A DNA stretch of 52,262 bases from an uncultured Victivallales bacterium (GCA_944390735.1 CALXRL010000010.1:1-52262), one strand, 5' to 3'; counted from the first letter of the stretch, positions 8,396 through 16,767 are shown. The notes: generated from the letters alone by a model not told the origin. Program-made: numbers and translations.

Positions 8396-9066
8396 TCGCC
8401 GAAGACGACCGGAACATCCGGAACGGACTTCTCGACGCCCTCGAATTCGAAGGCTATACCGTCAAAGGCGCCGCCGACGGAAGGGAAGCCATCCGTCTCT
8501 ACAATGAATTCCAGCCGGATCTTCTGCTGCTCGACGTCATGATGCCGCAGCTCAACGGCTATGATGTCTGCCGCTGCATCCGCCGGAACGATCCGCTTCT
8601 GCCGATCATCATGCTCACCGCCAAGGCCGAAGAGATCGACAAGGTGCTCGGACTCGAACTCGGAGCCGATGACTATGTCACCAAACCGTTCAGTCTGAGA
8701 GAGTTGTGCGCCCGCATCGCAGCCCGTCTGCGCATCCGGACCGCCGTCGGGAACGAACAGAAAACCTCCGAACGCTTCTCCTTTGCCGACTGGCAGGTCG
8801 ATCCGAAAACCCAGCGCGCCGTTTCCGGATTGCGCGAAGTTGAACTGACTCAGCGGGAAATTGATCTTCTCCGTCTCTTTGCCGCCCATCCCGGGGAAGT
8901 GCTGAAGCGTCAGACCATTCTGAAGCTGGTCTGGGGCACGGAACTGCAATGTTCCCGGACCCTCGACCAGCATCTGGTCTCGCTCCGGCGGAAGCTCGGG
9001 GAAGACCCGAAATCGCCGAGATATCTCGAAACCGTCTACGGCAGAGGCTATCGCTTCAAGCCGTGA
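8374..9066 (+). CDS. OmpR/PhoB-family response regulator
   Basis: 230 residues: a receiver domain with acidic pocket E10/D11/D12, phospho-acceptor D54 (LLLLDVMMP), T82 and K104 (YVTKPF), then a C-terminal winged helix ending GRGYRFKP, typical of the family. It is the cognate partner of the kinase, whose gene overlaps it by 22 bases. Regulators of this family bind tandem repeats about 11 bp apart, exactly as seen at 5000-5038 before the operon. The gene ends 10 bases before the convergent GH38-like gene, and no terminator is visible between them. Confidence 0.95.
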   Translation: MPHHKILIAEDDRNIRNGLLDALEFEGYTVKGAADGREAIRLYNEFQPDLLLLDVMMPQLNGYDVCRCIRRNDPLLPIIMLTAKAEEIDKVLGLELGADDYVTKPFSLRELCARIAARLRIRTAVGNEQKTSERFSFADWQVDPKTQRAVSGLREVELTQREIDLLRLFAAHPGEVLKRQTILKLVWGTELQCSRTLDQHLVSLRRKLGEDPKSPRYLETVYGRGYRFKP

Positions 9067-9076
9067 TGATTGTCTG

Positions 9077-11446
9077 TTACCGGATCTTTGCCACGCCCTC
9101 CGCCATCGCCTCTCCCCGGCGAAGCGCATCGGCAAAGGAAAACTCTTTTCCGGCAAACAGTTCAAAGCGGAACACCATGAGTCCATGACTGTCCGGCGGG
9201 AAGTTGGTGTCCCAGGTATTGTCGAACAACAGCGGCCAGAGATCGTGCGTATTCTTCGGAAGGGTCCGCACCTTTTCACAGAAATACGGCTTGCAGAAAC
9301 TCAGCAGGGCGTTGTCCGTCTGACAGAGCGCCAGGCGATCCGCGCCGCGGGAATAGAGCACGCATCCGTCGACGGCGTAGTAATCCATGCAGGAGCCGGG
9401 CAGCTGCTCCGCGCCGGGATGGTACACCACGCCTCCGGAGGAGATCTCCGGCAGTACGTCCTTCATTCCCCCCAGCGCAAGATGAAGAGAAAACACCTCC
9501 GGATCAAAATCCGGTTTCCGATCAATGGTCACACTCAGCCGGACGCGCGGCTCGCCGTTCCAGAACTCCAGTTTCCGGCACCCCGCATACAGCGATGGAT
9601 GCGAAAAATACTGGAGGATCTCGACGATGCCGTCATGCTCCCTCCGCTCGGCCTTCCGGCAGACGGCCTTCCGCTGCTGTATGGAATCCCGGATCATGGC
9701 CAGACGCGTTTTCCGATCCTTTTCTCCGAACATCCTGCGGTAACAGTCGCGGGGAAAATCGCCGATGATGCGTCTGGAAATCAAATCGCCGGTTCCTTTC
9801 GTAAAGACCGGGAATCCGATCCCCTCGAATCGGGCGCATTCCGGCCAGCCTCCGGAATCGCACTCAAGCTGCCAGAGACTCTTCCGGAAGGAGGGCTCCG
9901 CGGAGTCGGGAAGAAGCTCGAACTCCCGCGTCTCCCCCGGCGCAAGAGTTCCGCTCCAGAACCCGCAGCCCTGATCGGCAACCCGGTCGCCGTGGATCCT
10001 CGACCGGTTCCAGATGCTGCATTCGGAACGATCCCGCGGAACCTGAAAATGGTTCCACCCGGGGAAATATTCCAGCGCGATGCGCCTTCCGCTCTTCCGA
10101 TCCAGAACGGAACGGGGGGTGCCGCGCAGCACGTGCGACGGAAACGTCACAAACTCCGAAAGCGTCTCTCCGGAAGGATTGTGCAGAATCATCGTTCCGG
10201 CGGCGGGGGAAATCTTCTTGCGGACCGCATCGGCGAACGCGAGCTCCAGCTCGGCGGCGGGAGCGAAGGCGCGATTGCTTTTCAGCGCGGCGGTCGCCTG
10301 CGACATCCAGCTCCACGGTCTCGCCGCACTGTCCCAGCTGTCCCAGCTGTGTTCATTGAAGAAGCAGAGGGATTCGAGCGAACGGCGGCGCAGATCTTCC
10401 GGCAGCGCTCCGCAATCTCCCGACCGGAAAAGCGACAGAATCCGTTTGGCTTTCCGGGATGCGGCCATCTCCCTCGGCATGGAAGCGCTTCCGCGCGCCC
10501 ACCAGTCGGTCCATTCGCCGGAATAGACGGGAATCTCCGCGCAGGCCTGTTCCGCGCGGTCCATGGCGACGGATGGAACGGTCAGTTCCAGTCGCGGTTC
10601 CAGACCCAGACGGTTCCATTCGCGGATGAATTCACTCAGATTCTCCGGCGGAGGATCGTTGTCATAGCGGTACTGATTGGTGCAGGAGACCGGCAGTTCG
10701 GGAAAACGTCCCAGGGTCTCTTCCTGTTCCCTGAGCAGCGTTGTCAACGCCGCGTGACAACGCAGAAGATTCTCTTCGGTCGCGGCAAAGATCTCCTGCT
10801 CCCCCGGGGCATGATACAGAAGATCGGAGGCTTCCGGAATCGGACCGATTCTCCAGTTGCCATATCCGATCATTCCATGAAAATTTCCATAGCTGTTGTT
10901 CACCCAGACCAGGACGCTCCCGCCCTCCCCGATCTCCCAGCGGAACAGGCAGGGCAGCGGAAACGGCGCACAGCCCAGGTAGCTGTTCGGTCCCATCCAG
11001 AAACGCCGGATGTTCCGCCGCACCGCCGCACGCACCGCCGCACGCGGTAGCCCGTTCACATCGGTCTGCATTCCCACGGACAAGGGAAAACAGCGGGCGA
11101 TCTCCTCCGGCAGCCACTCCTCCAGCGCGTACTCCCACTGGGCGCGGTCCATGCAGGGCGTCGCACTGAACGGAAAGGCGCAGACCTCATACTGTTTTTT
11201 CTCCGCGCACCGGACCAGCGCAGCCCGGCGTTCAGGTGTGGAACGTTCCCACCAGTCCCGCAGTCCCCAGGTCACTTCCTGCGTCCAATGGAAACGCGCG
11301 CCCTCCGGAAACTGTTCCGTCTGAAGCATCCGGTCGAGCGCACGGTCGAGCGCACGGCACTGCATCGTCTCCGTCACCGCGGGATGATCCGTGTAACCGA
11401 CGTCGTAATGTGTGTGCGCCACAAGATTGATCCGTCTGACAGTCAT
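9077..11446 (-). CDS. glycoside hydrolase family 38-like protein
   Basis: 789 residues beginning MTVRRINLVAHTHYD. The H-x-H-x-D-x-G-Y-T-D-H pattern at 11-21 is the zinc-binding start of a GH38 N-terminal domain. QTDVNGLP near 127-134 corresponds to the segment with the second zinc ligand and nucleophile Asp (D129) in alpha-mannosidases, although the usual DPFG is DVNG here. A long beta-rich C-terminal part follows. Probable cytosolic alpha-mannosidase-like glycosidase, as there is no signal peptide; the sugar specificity is not visible. The frame is open 85 codons upstream, but the ATG at 11444-11446 follows AAGAGGA and the promoter -10 at 11502-11507. It is divergent from an AraC regulator that is its probable activator. 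Confidence 0.8.
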   Translation of the reverse strand: MTVRRINLVAHTHYDVGYTDHPAVTETMQCRALDRALDRMLQTEQFPEGARFHWTQEVTWGLRDWWERSTPERRAALVRCAEKKQYEVCAFPFSATPCMDRAQWEYALEEWLPEEIARCFPLSVGMQTDVNGLPRAAVRAAVRRNIRRFWMGPNSYLGCAPFPLPCLFRWEIGEGGSVLVWVNNSYGNFHGMIGYGNWRIGPIPEASDLLYHAPGEQEIFAATEENLLRCHAALTTLLREQEETLGRFPELPVSCTNQYRYDNDPPPENLSEFIREWNRLGLEPRLELTVPSVAMDRAEQACAEIPVYSGEWTDWWARGSASMPREMAASRKAKRILSLFRSGDCGALPEDLRRRSLESLCFFNEHSWDSWDSAARPWSWMSQATAALKSNRAFAPAAELELAFADAVRKKISPAAGTMILHNPSGETLSEFVTFPSHVLRGTPRSVLDRKSGRRIALEYFPGWNHFQVPRDRSECSIWNRSRIHGDRVADQGCGFWSGTLAPGETREFELLPDSAEPSFRKSLWQLECDSGGWPECARFEGIGFPVFTKGTGDLISRRIIGDFPRDCYRRMFGEKDRKTRLAMIRDSIQQRKAVCRKAERREHDGIVEILQYFSHPSLYAGCRKLEFWNGEPRVRLSVTIDRKPDFDPEVFSLHLALGGMKDVLPEISSGGVVYHPGAEQLPGSCMDYYAVDGCVLYSRGADRLALCQTDNALLSFCKPYFCEKVRTLPKNTHDLWPLLFDNTWDTNFPPDSHGLMVFRFELFAGKEFSFADALRRGEAMAEGVAKIR

Positions 11447-11477
11447 AATGAAAAATCCTCTTTTTCTTCCCATGAAT

Positions 11478-11506
11478 TTGCGGTTTGCTCTTCCCGGTAT
11501 TATTAT
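11478..11506 (+). promoter_or_regulatory. promoter of the AraC gene
   Basis: TTGCGG (11478-11483), 17 bases, TATTAT (11501-11506). It lies back to back with the minus-strand TATAAT at 11502-11507, so the AraC gene and the GH38-like gene share one AT-rich -10 block (GGTATTATTATAC). Confidence 0.45.
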
Positions 11507-11507
11507 A
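11502..11507 (-). promoter_or_regulatory. -10 element of the GH38-like gene promoter
   Basis: Perfect TATAAT on the minus strand. The place where a -35 should sit (about 11525-11530) reads ATTTTC, a very poor match, and overlaps the first copy of the direct repeat at 11525-11557. This is the pattern of an activator-dependent promoter. Confidence 0.55.
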
Positions 11508-11524
11508 CACGAAAAACGGAAATG

Positions 11525-11557
11525 GAAAATGGATTTTTCCAGAAAAGAAAATGGATT
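11525..11557. promoter_or_regulatory. 22-bp-spaced direct repeat, candidate AraC operator
   Basis: GAAAATGGATT occurs twice without mismatch, at 11525-11535 and 11547-11557, 22 bp apart start to start (two helical turns). AraC/XylS proteins contact two such half sites with their two HTH motifs or as dimers. The first copy overlaps the missing -35 of the GH38-like gene. The second abuts the ATG of the AraC gene at 11561 and would block its translation-start region. An inverted repeat TGGAAAA-N5-TTTTCCA (11523-11541) overlaps the first copy. Confidence 0.55.
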
Positions 11558-11560
11558 ATC

Positions 11561-12370
11561 ATGAACAGACATGCGGTGGAATGGAATTCCGTACAGGCCT
11601 TTTTTCTCCCGGAAACGCTCTGGAGCACGCGTTCGGCGACCACGCCGCTGTATGCGGAACGGTTTCGCGGAATCCGCTGCGCGCCCGCGGCCGACCGCCA
11701 TCCCTTTTATGAGCTGACCGTCGTTCTGAACGGGTCGGGGAAACTACGGATCGGCGGGACGGTGAGGGAACTCCAGCCGGACACCGTTGTATGCCTCCCT
11801 CCCGGCACACCGCACCGGGAGGAAGCGGAAGAACGGCTCGACACCCTCTGGATCGGGTTCCGTTCCCCGCTGCCGGAACTCTCCGGAAGCGGACCTCTTC
11901 TTCTGGAATCGCACCGCGCGGCGGAGACGGCTCTCGCCTGCTGGAGACTCGCGGCAGGAAGCATTCCGGAAAGCGGATTCGAACTCGACGGAATTCTTCT
12001 GACGCTCATCGGCCTTCTGCTTCGCGGCCGCGCAAACCGCCATGCGCCATGGCAGGAAACCGTTCTGGATTATCTGGAATCGCACTGTCACGAGGAGTGC
12101 TCCGTCCCCCGGCTCGCCCGGCGATTCCACTGTTCCGAAAGCTACTTTCACCGCCGCTTCCGCGCACTCACGGGAATGCCGCCGAACGAATATCTGATCC
12201 GTCTCCGGCTGAAAAAAGTGATGTTTCATCTTCAGCACACCTCGCTGCCGCTCTGCGAGATCGCGCCGCTGTGCGGATTCTCCGATCCCAGCTACCTGAG
12301 CAGGCTTTTTCACCGGCGCATGGGAATCTCCGCCGGAGATTTCCGGAAAAAGCGGAGAAGCACGCCTTGA
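11561..12370 (+). CDS. AraC-family transcriptional regulator
   Basis: 269 residues. An N-terminal cupin-like sensor domain (about 30-110; GGTVRELQPDTVVCLPPGTPH is the typical barrel turn) is followed by two HTH motifs in the C-terminal 100 residues (SVPRLARRFHCSESYFHRRF and LCEIAPLCGFSDPSYLSRLF). The frame is open further upstream through the divergent promoter; the ATG at 11561 matches where family members begin. Divergent to the GH38-like gene, it is the obvious candidate to bind the direct repeat at 11525-11557 and activate that gene in response to a sugar. Confidence 0.9.
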   Translation: MNRHAVEWNSVQAFFLPETLWSTRSATTPLYAERFRGIRCAPAADRHPFYELTVVLNGSGKLRIGGTVRELQPDTVVCLPPGTPHREEAEERLDTLWIGFRSPLPELSGSGPLLLESHRAAETALACWRLAAGSIPESGFELDGILLTLIGLLLRGRANRHAPWQETVLDYLESHCHEECSVPRLARRFHCSESYFHRRFRALTGMPPNEYLIRLRLKKVMFHLQHTSLPLCEIAPLCGFSDPSYLSRLFHRRMGISAGDFRKKRRSTP

Positions 12371-12394
12371 ATCCCCGGAAAAAAGCGGTATTAT
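12367..12394 (+). promoter_or_regulatory. promoter of the IclR gene
   Basis: TTGAAT (12367-12372), 16 bases, TATTAT (12389-12394). The -35 overlaps the stop codon of the AraC gene. Confidence 0.45.
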
Positions 12395-12431
12395 TCCTGC
12401 AACATCATTTCAAACAGGATCTCATCTCATC

Positions 12432-13181
12432 ATGCCCGACAACGCATCGAAAAAACCGCTGATTCAAGTGCTGGAGCGCGCGTTCGACATTCTGGAAATG
12501 CTCGCCCGCGGAAACGCGCCCATGCGCGCGACTGACATCGCCGCGGAACTGGGACTGAGCATCCAGACCGTCGGCAATCTGCTGCGCACGCTCTATGAAC
12601 GGGGCTATCTCTCCCAGGATGCGAAACGCTTCTACCGTCTGGGCGGACAATGCTTCTATCTGGGCTCCTACGCCGACCGCTGGAAGGATCTGAGAAAAGC
12701 GGCGGACCGCGTCATTCCGGAACTGCGACGGGAAACAGGACTCCTCGTCTTCATCGGCGTCATTGAAAGCGACAAGCTCTTCTGCATCACTCTGGACAAC
12801 GGAAACGAGCCCGGACCGCCCTCCCAGCGATGGGCGGACGAACTGCACTCCACCGCCTGCGGCCGTCTTCTCCTCGCCGGACTCTCCGCGGAGGATCGGA
12901 AAAAACTTCTGGCCCGGACCCTCCGGAAAAAGACCCGGCGGACCATCACCGATCCCGATCGACTCGAACAGATCTGCCGCACCATTCAGAAACAGGGATT
13001 CGCAGAGGTGCACGGAGAATCCGTCGAACGGATCCGCTCCATCGCCGTACCGATCCGGAACCGCGAAGGTGAGATCATCGCCGCCCTCGCCCTCTCCGGC
13101 GGAGACGCCGACTGGAAGAAAACCTCCCGGAAAGAAAAACTCGAACTCATGACCCGAACCGCAAACGCCATCCGTTCCTGA
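12432..13181 (+). CDS. IclR-family transcriptional regulator
   Basis: 249 residues: a winged-helix DNA-binding domain at about 8-70 (VLERAFDILEMLARG, then TDIAAELGLSIQTVGNLLRTL), followed by an IclR effector domain with the usual LHSTACGRLLLA segment near 137-148 and RSIAVPIRNREGEIIAAL near 200-218. Length is normal. The ATG at 12432 has a modest AGGAT upstream. IclR proteins bind small metabolites from sugar-acid or aromatic catabolism. No obvious catabolic gene is next to it other than the GH38-like gene upstream, so its target is uncertain. Confidence 0.93.
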   Translation: MPDNASKKPLIQVLERAFDILEMLARGNAPMRATDIAAELGLSIQTVGNLLRTLYERGYLSQDAKRFYRLGGQCFYLGSYADRWKDLRKAADRVIPELRRETGLLVFIGVIESDKLFCITLDNGNEPGPPSQRWADELHSTACGRLLLAGLSAEDRKKLLARTLRKKTRRTITDPDRLEQICRTIQKQGFAEVHGESVERIRSIAVPIRNREGEIIAALALSGGDADWKKTSRKEKLELMTRTANAIRS

Positions 13182-13227
13182 CGCGGAACTCAACCGTGAA
13201 ACTCAACGTGAAACTCAACGCGGAACC
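13182..13227. repeat. short tandem repeat, 12-bp unit
   Basis: Two identical copies of CGTGAAACTCAA (13195-13206, 13207-13218) are flanked by degenerate copies (CGCGGAACTCAAC before, CGCGGAACC after). They fill the gap between the convergent IclR and GT8 genes, and the second copy supplies the stop codon of the GT8 gene. Confidence 0.7.
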
Positions 13228-14165
13228 ACCGGAATCGTCCCGTTGATATCCTTCCGCGACCAGGGAGTCCGCAGTTTCGGCTTTTTCACTCTGCCGTTGA
13301 ACCATCTCTTCAGCAGGGCGCGCCAGCGGAACTCATCCGCAAACGGCGTCAGCTTCAGATACTTCCAGTAATAGGAGGAGTAGGGATGATGCGTCGTCTT
13401 CCCGATCCGCCACGGCTTGTGCACCCCCGTGAAATGCGCTATGCCGGGATGCCGGATCGCCTCCAGCGTCTCGGCTTCCGAATAAAGCGCCTCATTCACC
13501 GGATTCCGATACACCGATGTGGTCAGATTCCATTTCAAAGGCAGTCGTTTGTATCCGCCGCGGTAGGCTATGTTCAAAATGTCCTGATCGGGATACTTCA
13601 GCTTGTCCATGCAATTTTCGTAAATTTCCCGGAAGCGTGCCTCGTCGCCGGAAGCGCGCATCGCGGCAAGATCAAACACCATCACGCCGGAATTCAGATA
13701 CGGATCCTCCCGTTCCAAACCGAGCCCGGCCTTATGTTCCGCGGTCACTTTCACGGCGACCGCTCCGACCCGGCAGGAATCCAGAGGAATCCGCCAGAGC
13801 TCCAGCACATCCGCCAGAAGCAGAAGATCGCAGTCCAGATAAAGAATCCGGGAAACATCGGGCAGAAGAGAAGGCAGAATCAACCGGTAATACGCCGCTT
13901 CCGTCCAGTTGCTCCGGTAAATCCGCCAGTTCGCGAACGCTGTGGACGGAACCGCGACAGGAATCAGATGAAACTTGCTGATCGAATCCAGAGCACGGAT
14001 CTTCTGAAAATCCGCCTCCTCCAGATCCCGGTGCAGAAGATGGAGATTCAAACGAACCCCCTGTTCCGCCGCATTGTGCCGATGCACCAGCAGAGACGCA
14101 ATCGCGGTACAGGCATGCGGCAGATAATTGCGGTCCGTCGCCAGAGCAAGATTGACCGTTTCCAT
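13215..14165 (-). CDS. glycosyltransferase family 8 protein
   Basis: 316 residues, LgtC/general stress GT8 type. It opens with NLALATDRNYLPHACTAIAS (nucleotide-sugar binding), has the metal-binding D-x-D as LYLDCDLLLL and the PYLNSGVMVFDL and YPDQDILN segments typical of GT8, and ends in a basic tail. It should transfer a hexose from a UDP-sugar to a surface glycan or lipid; the acceptor is unknown. Start METVNLAL at 14163-14165, after AAGAGGG; the frame is open upstream but that part does not resemble the family. It lies 28 bases after gltA in the same direction and may be read through from it, though no functional link is apparent. Confidence 0.9.
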   Translation of the reverse strand: METVNLALATDRNYLPHACTAIASLLVHRHNAAEQGVRLNLHLLHRDLEEADFQKIRALDSISKFHLIPVAVPSTAFANWRIYRSNWTEAAYYRLILPSLLPDVSRILYLDCDLLLLADVLELWRIPLDSCRVGAVAVKVTAEHKAGLGLEREDPYLNSGVMVFDLAAMRASGDEARFREIYENCMDKLKYPDQDILNIAYRGGYKRLPLKWNLTTSVYRNPVNEALYSEAETLEAIRHPGIAHFTGVHKPWRIGKTTHHPYSSYYWKYLKLTPFADEFRWRALLKRWFNGRVKKPKLRTPWSRKDINGTIPVVPR

Positions 14166-14193
14166 TCCGCCGCCCTCTTCCTTCTCCCGATGC

Positions 14194-15465
14194 TCAAAGT
14201 TTCGTTTTGCACCGTTTCCCGATATAGATCTGGCGCGGACGGACAATCTTCGTATTCATTCCGATCATCTCCTTCCAGTGCGCGATCCATCCCGGCAGAC
14301 GCGCCAGCGCGAACATCACCGTGAACATGTTCTCCGGAATGCCAAGCGCGCGGTAGACAATTCCCGAATAGAAGTCCACATTCGGATACAGATGGCGCGA
14401 AATGAAATAATCATCGGAAAGCGCAATCTTCTCCAGCTGCATTGCCACATCCAGCAGAGGATCCTTGATCTTCATTTTGCGGAGGAAGTCGTGACACTCC
14501 TTCTTGATGATGACCGCCCGCGGATCAAAGGTCTTGTAAACCCGGTGTCCGAATCCCATCAGACGCGCCGGATTGTTCTTGTCCTTGACCTTCTGCATGA
14601 ACTTCTCCACGTTGCCGGTCCGCTCAATGTAACCGAGCATCTCCACGACCTCCTGATTCGCACCGCCGTGAAGCGGCCCGGAAAGCGCGGACATGCCGGC
14701 GGAAATCGTCGCATACAGATTCACCTGCGCGCTGCCGATCGTCCGGACCGTCGTCGTCGAGCAGTTCTGCTCGTGATCCGCATGAAGAATCAGAAGAATA
14801 TTCAGAATCCGAACTGCTTCCGGCGCAATTTTATACGGCACCACCGGCGAATCGAACATCATGTTCAGGAAGTTCGCACAGTAGGAAAGATCCTGTCTCG
14901 GATACACCACCGGCTCGCCGATGCTCTTTTTGTAGGCCATCGCCGCCATCGTGCGCACCATGGAGATCAGACGTGCCGTCGAAAGCTCGATATCCTCCTT
15001 CATGGAGAGCAGATCCACGTTCGGATAAAACGCCGCAAGCGCATTAATCATCGTGGAAAGAATGTGCATCGGATGCGCACCCCGGGGGAAATGATCGAAG
15101 AAGTGCCGCATATCCTCATGCACCAGCGAGTTGCGGTTCAGCAGCCGGGAAAACTCCATCTTCTCCTCTTCGTTCGGCAGCGAACCGTGCACCAGAAGAT
15201 AGGCCACCTCGATGAACAGATGTTTCCCAACCAGCTCCTCCACCGGAATTCCGCGGTAACGGAGAATGCCGCGCTCGCCGTCGACAAACGTGATCTTGCT
15301 GTAACAGGCCGCAGTATTCATAAACCCGGGATCAATCGTAACATATCCGGTCTGTTTTCGCAGCGCGCCGATATCCAGTCCCTTTTCCCCTTCCGTTCCG
15401 GTAATGACCGGAAGCAGGATCTCTTTGTCATCAATTTTCAATGTGGCGAATTCTGACTGTTTCAT
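14194..15465 (-). CDS. gltA: citrate synthase
   Basis: It condenses acetyl-CoA and oxaloacetate to citrate. The 423-residue product has the catalytic landmarks: HADHEQNCSTTTVR, GPLHGGANQEVVEML with the active-site His, and FGHRVYKTFDPRA with another active-site His. The N-terminal extension KQSEFATLKIDDKE and the overall length fit the hexameric Gram-negative type. The ATG at 15463-15465 follows AGGAGGT, while the open frame extends 72 codons upstream through the promoter and is not used. A promoter TTGAAA-17-TAAATT lies at 15515-15543. Confidence 0.97.
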   Translation of the reverse strand: MKQSEFATLKIDDKEILLPVITGTEGEKGLDIGALRKQTGYVTIDPGFMNTAACYSKITFVDGERGILRYRGIPVEELVGKHLFIEVAYLLVHGSLPNEEEKMEFSRLLNRNSLVHEDMRHFFDHFPRGAHPMHILSTMINALAAFYPNVDLLSMKEDIELSTARLISMVRTMAAMAYKKSIGEPVVYPRQDLSYCANFLNMMFDSPVVPYKIAPEAVRILNILLILHADHEQNCSTTTVRTIGSAQVNLYATISAGMSALSGPLHGGANQEVVEMLGYIERTGNVEKFMQKVKDKNNPARLMGFGHRVYKTFDPRAVIIKKECHDFLRKMKIKDPLLDVAMQLEKIALSDDYFISRHLYPNVDFYSGIVYRALGIPENMFTVMFALARLPGWIAHWKEMIGMNTKIVRPRQIYIGKRCKTKL

Positions 15466-15514
15466 GGGGACGACCTCCTCCGGTAAATGAATCCAAAAAC
15501 TTTCGAAGATTGAT

Positions 15515-15543
15515 AATTTAGTCCGTTTTTTCCGTTTTTTCAA
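15515..15543 (-). promoter_or_regulatory. promoter of gltA
   Basis: On the minus strand TTGAAA (15538-15543), 17 bases, TAAATT (15515-15520). Start of transcription would be about 43 bases before the ATG. Confidence 0.55.
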
Positions 15544-15868
15544 GAAAAAAACGTGATTTTGCACAATTCCGCTTCGGAAATCGAATGTCTCCTGAAAAAA
15601 TCGTCCCGGAAACGAGCGCGTCGGAAGTGCCTCTGGAAAAGGCGGAAACGGTTTTTCCGGAAACGTCTCCGCGCTCCTCATCCAAAAGAATCATCCCCCC
15701 GGAAGAGCAAAGCAGAACAGACGCGCAATCCAATGCAAAAAATGGAGAAAAAATGTAGCTTTGACCTTCCCAAAGCTCAAACATAAACTGATGTTTTCTG
15801 ATTTTTAATGTCGTTTTCTATCGTTTTATACCGTTTAACATCTGTCGGAAAGAAGATTTCTTCCGGAC
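15544..15868. other. gene-free spacer between gltA and the Hsp20 operon
   Basis: About 325 bases without a convincing gene. The gltA-distal part is T/A-rich with poly-T tracts (around 15780-15845). One imperfect inverted repeat (GTCGGAA ... TTCCGGAC, 15844-15868) lies just beyond the Hsp20 terminator. Short frames here have no family resemblance and no ribosome binding site. Confidence 0.6.
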
Positions 15869-15902
15869 AAAAAAAAGACGGACCCCTGTGCGGGGATCCG
15901 TC
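15869..15902 (-). terminator. intrinsic terminator of the Hsp20 operon
   Basis: On the minus strand a GC-rich hairpin (outer arm GACGGA pairing with TCCGTC, inner CCCC/GGGG with one bulged base, 5-base loop) is followed by eight T residues. It lies about 30 bases after the stop of the second Hsp20 gene. Confidence 0.9.
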
Positions 15903-15932
15903 TTCGTTGCTTTCCGAGAACGGGGGAATGGA

Positions 15933-16271
15933 TCATTCCACCGTGATCTTATGGACCTTGGCGCTGTCGGATTTCGGAAGAATCAGCGTCAGCACGCCAT
16001 CTTGTGTCTTGGCGGAAATCTTTTCGATGTCGATTCCGTCCGAGAGCTGGAATTCGCGTTTGAACACAATGGCATGGCCGTCTCTGCGCAGAGAGCTGGC
16101 AGCGGTCATTGTCATGATTCTGTTTTTAATCTCGATATCGACTGTTTTGCTGTTGGCTCCGGGAATTTCGAACCACATGGTGATTCCATCATTTCCCTCC
16201 AGGATATCGACGAGAGGCATCAGAACCAGGGCTTCGTTCACGGTATTGTTGGCAGCATCATGGTTATCCAT
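15933..16271 (-). CDS. Hsp20/alpha-crystallin small heat-shock protein (second copy)
   Basis: 112 residues from MDNHDAAN. The alpha-crystallin domain covers most of the protein: PLVDILEGNDGITMWFEIPGA at the start, DGVLTLILPK (the A-x-x-x-n-G-v-L type motif) near the end, and a VHKITVE tail. The frame allows an ATG 10 codons earlier, but AAGGAGAT stands 7 bases before the ATG at 16269-16271, so that start is chosen. It is shorter at the N-terminus than its neighbour and lies 37 bases after it. The two differ enough that they are paralogues, not a recent duplication. Probable ATP-independent holdase in the cytosol. Confidence 0.92.
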   Translation of the reverse strand: MDNHDAANNTVNEALVLMPLVDILEGNDGITMWFEIPGANSKTVDIEIKNRIMTMTAASSLRRDGHAIVFKREFQLSDGIDIEKISAKTQDGVLTLILPKSDSAKVHKITVE

Positions 16272-16308
16272 GGTAAAATCTCCTTCTATTTTCAACTTCA
16301 TGATTCAC

Positions 16309-16767
16309 TCACTCGACAGTTACGACATGGGAAGCGGGTTTTTCCGCCTCTTCCCGGGGCATGGTCACAGTCAAAATGCCGTCGGCGCATTTTGCCTTGG
16401 TTTCCGCACCGATGACGCGAACCGGAATCTTGACCGTTTCCTCGTATTCCTCGAACGAACGTTCGCGACGGATATAATGCTTGTTCTCATCGGCCTTGAC
16501 CGCATCGGAGCGTTTCGCCCGGATGGTCAGATAATCTCCGACGACTTCCACGCTCACATCCGCAGGCTTGCAGCCGGGAACAGGAAGTTTCGCCGTCACA
16601 TCGGTTTTTCCGACATGCAGTTCCAGACGTTTTTCCGGATGCGAACCGAACAATTCAGGCACGAAATCCGTCACCTGCCCCACCACATCCCGGAAGAGAT
16701 CATCAAATCCGTACAGAGTCGGGGGGAAAAGATTGCCTTTCTTCTGCCATCTTGTCAACTTACTCAT
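16309..16767 (-). CDS. Hsp20/alpha-crystallin small heat-shock protein (first copy)
   Basis: 152 residues. An N-terminal segment rich in aromatic residues (FPPTLYGFDDLFRDVV) precedes the alpha-crystallin domain: ELHVGKTDVTAKLPVPGCKP, YIRRERSFEEYEETVKIP and CADGILTVTMPREE, then a VVTVE tail. It should bind unfolding proteins and keep them refoldable. The ATG at 16765-16767 follows AGGAGGTG. About 60-80 bases upstream lies a sequence that fits a sigma-54 promoter, unusual for this gene class. No CIRCE-type inverted repeat is visible. Confidence 0.95.
   Translation of the reverse strand: MSKLTRWQKKGNLFPPTLYGFDDLFRDVVGQVTDFVPELFGSHPEKRLELHVGKTDVTAKLPVPGCKPADVSVEVVGDYLTIRAKRSDAVKADENKHYIRRERSFEEYEETVKIPVRVIGAETKAKCADGILTVTMPREEAEKPASHVVTVE

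Noticed and set aside
16301..16301. Alternative start of the second Hsp20 gene 10 codons upstream
   Set aside because: It lacks a ribosome binding site and lies in the short gap after the first Hsp20 gene, whereas AAGGAGAT stands right before the chosen start.
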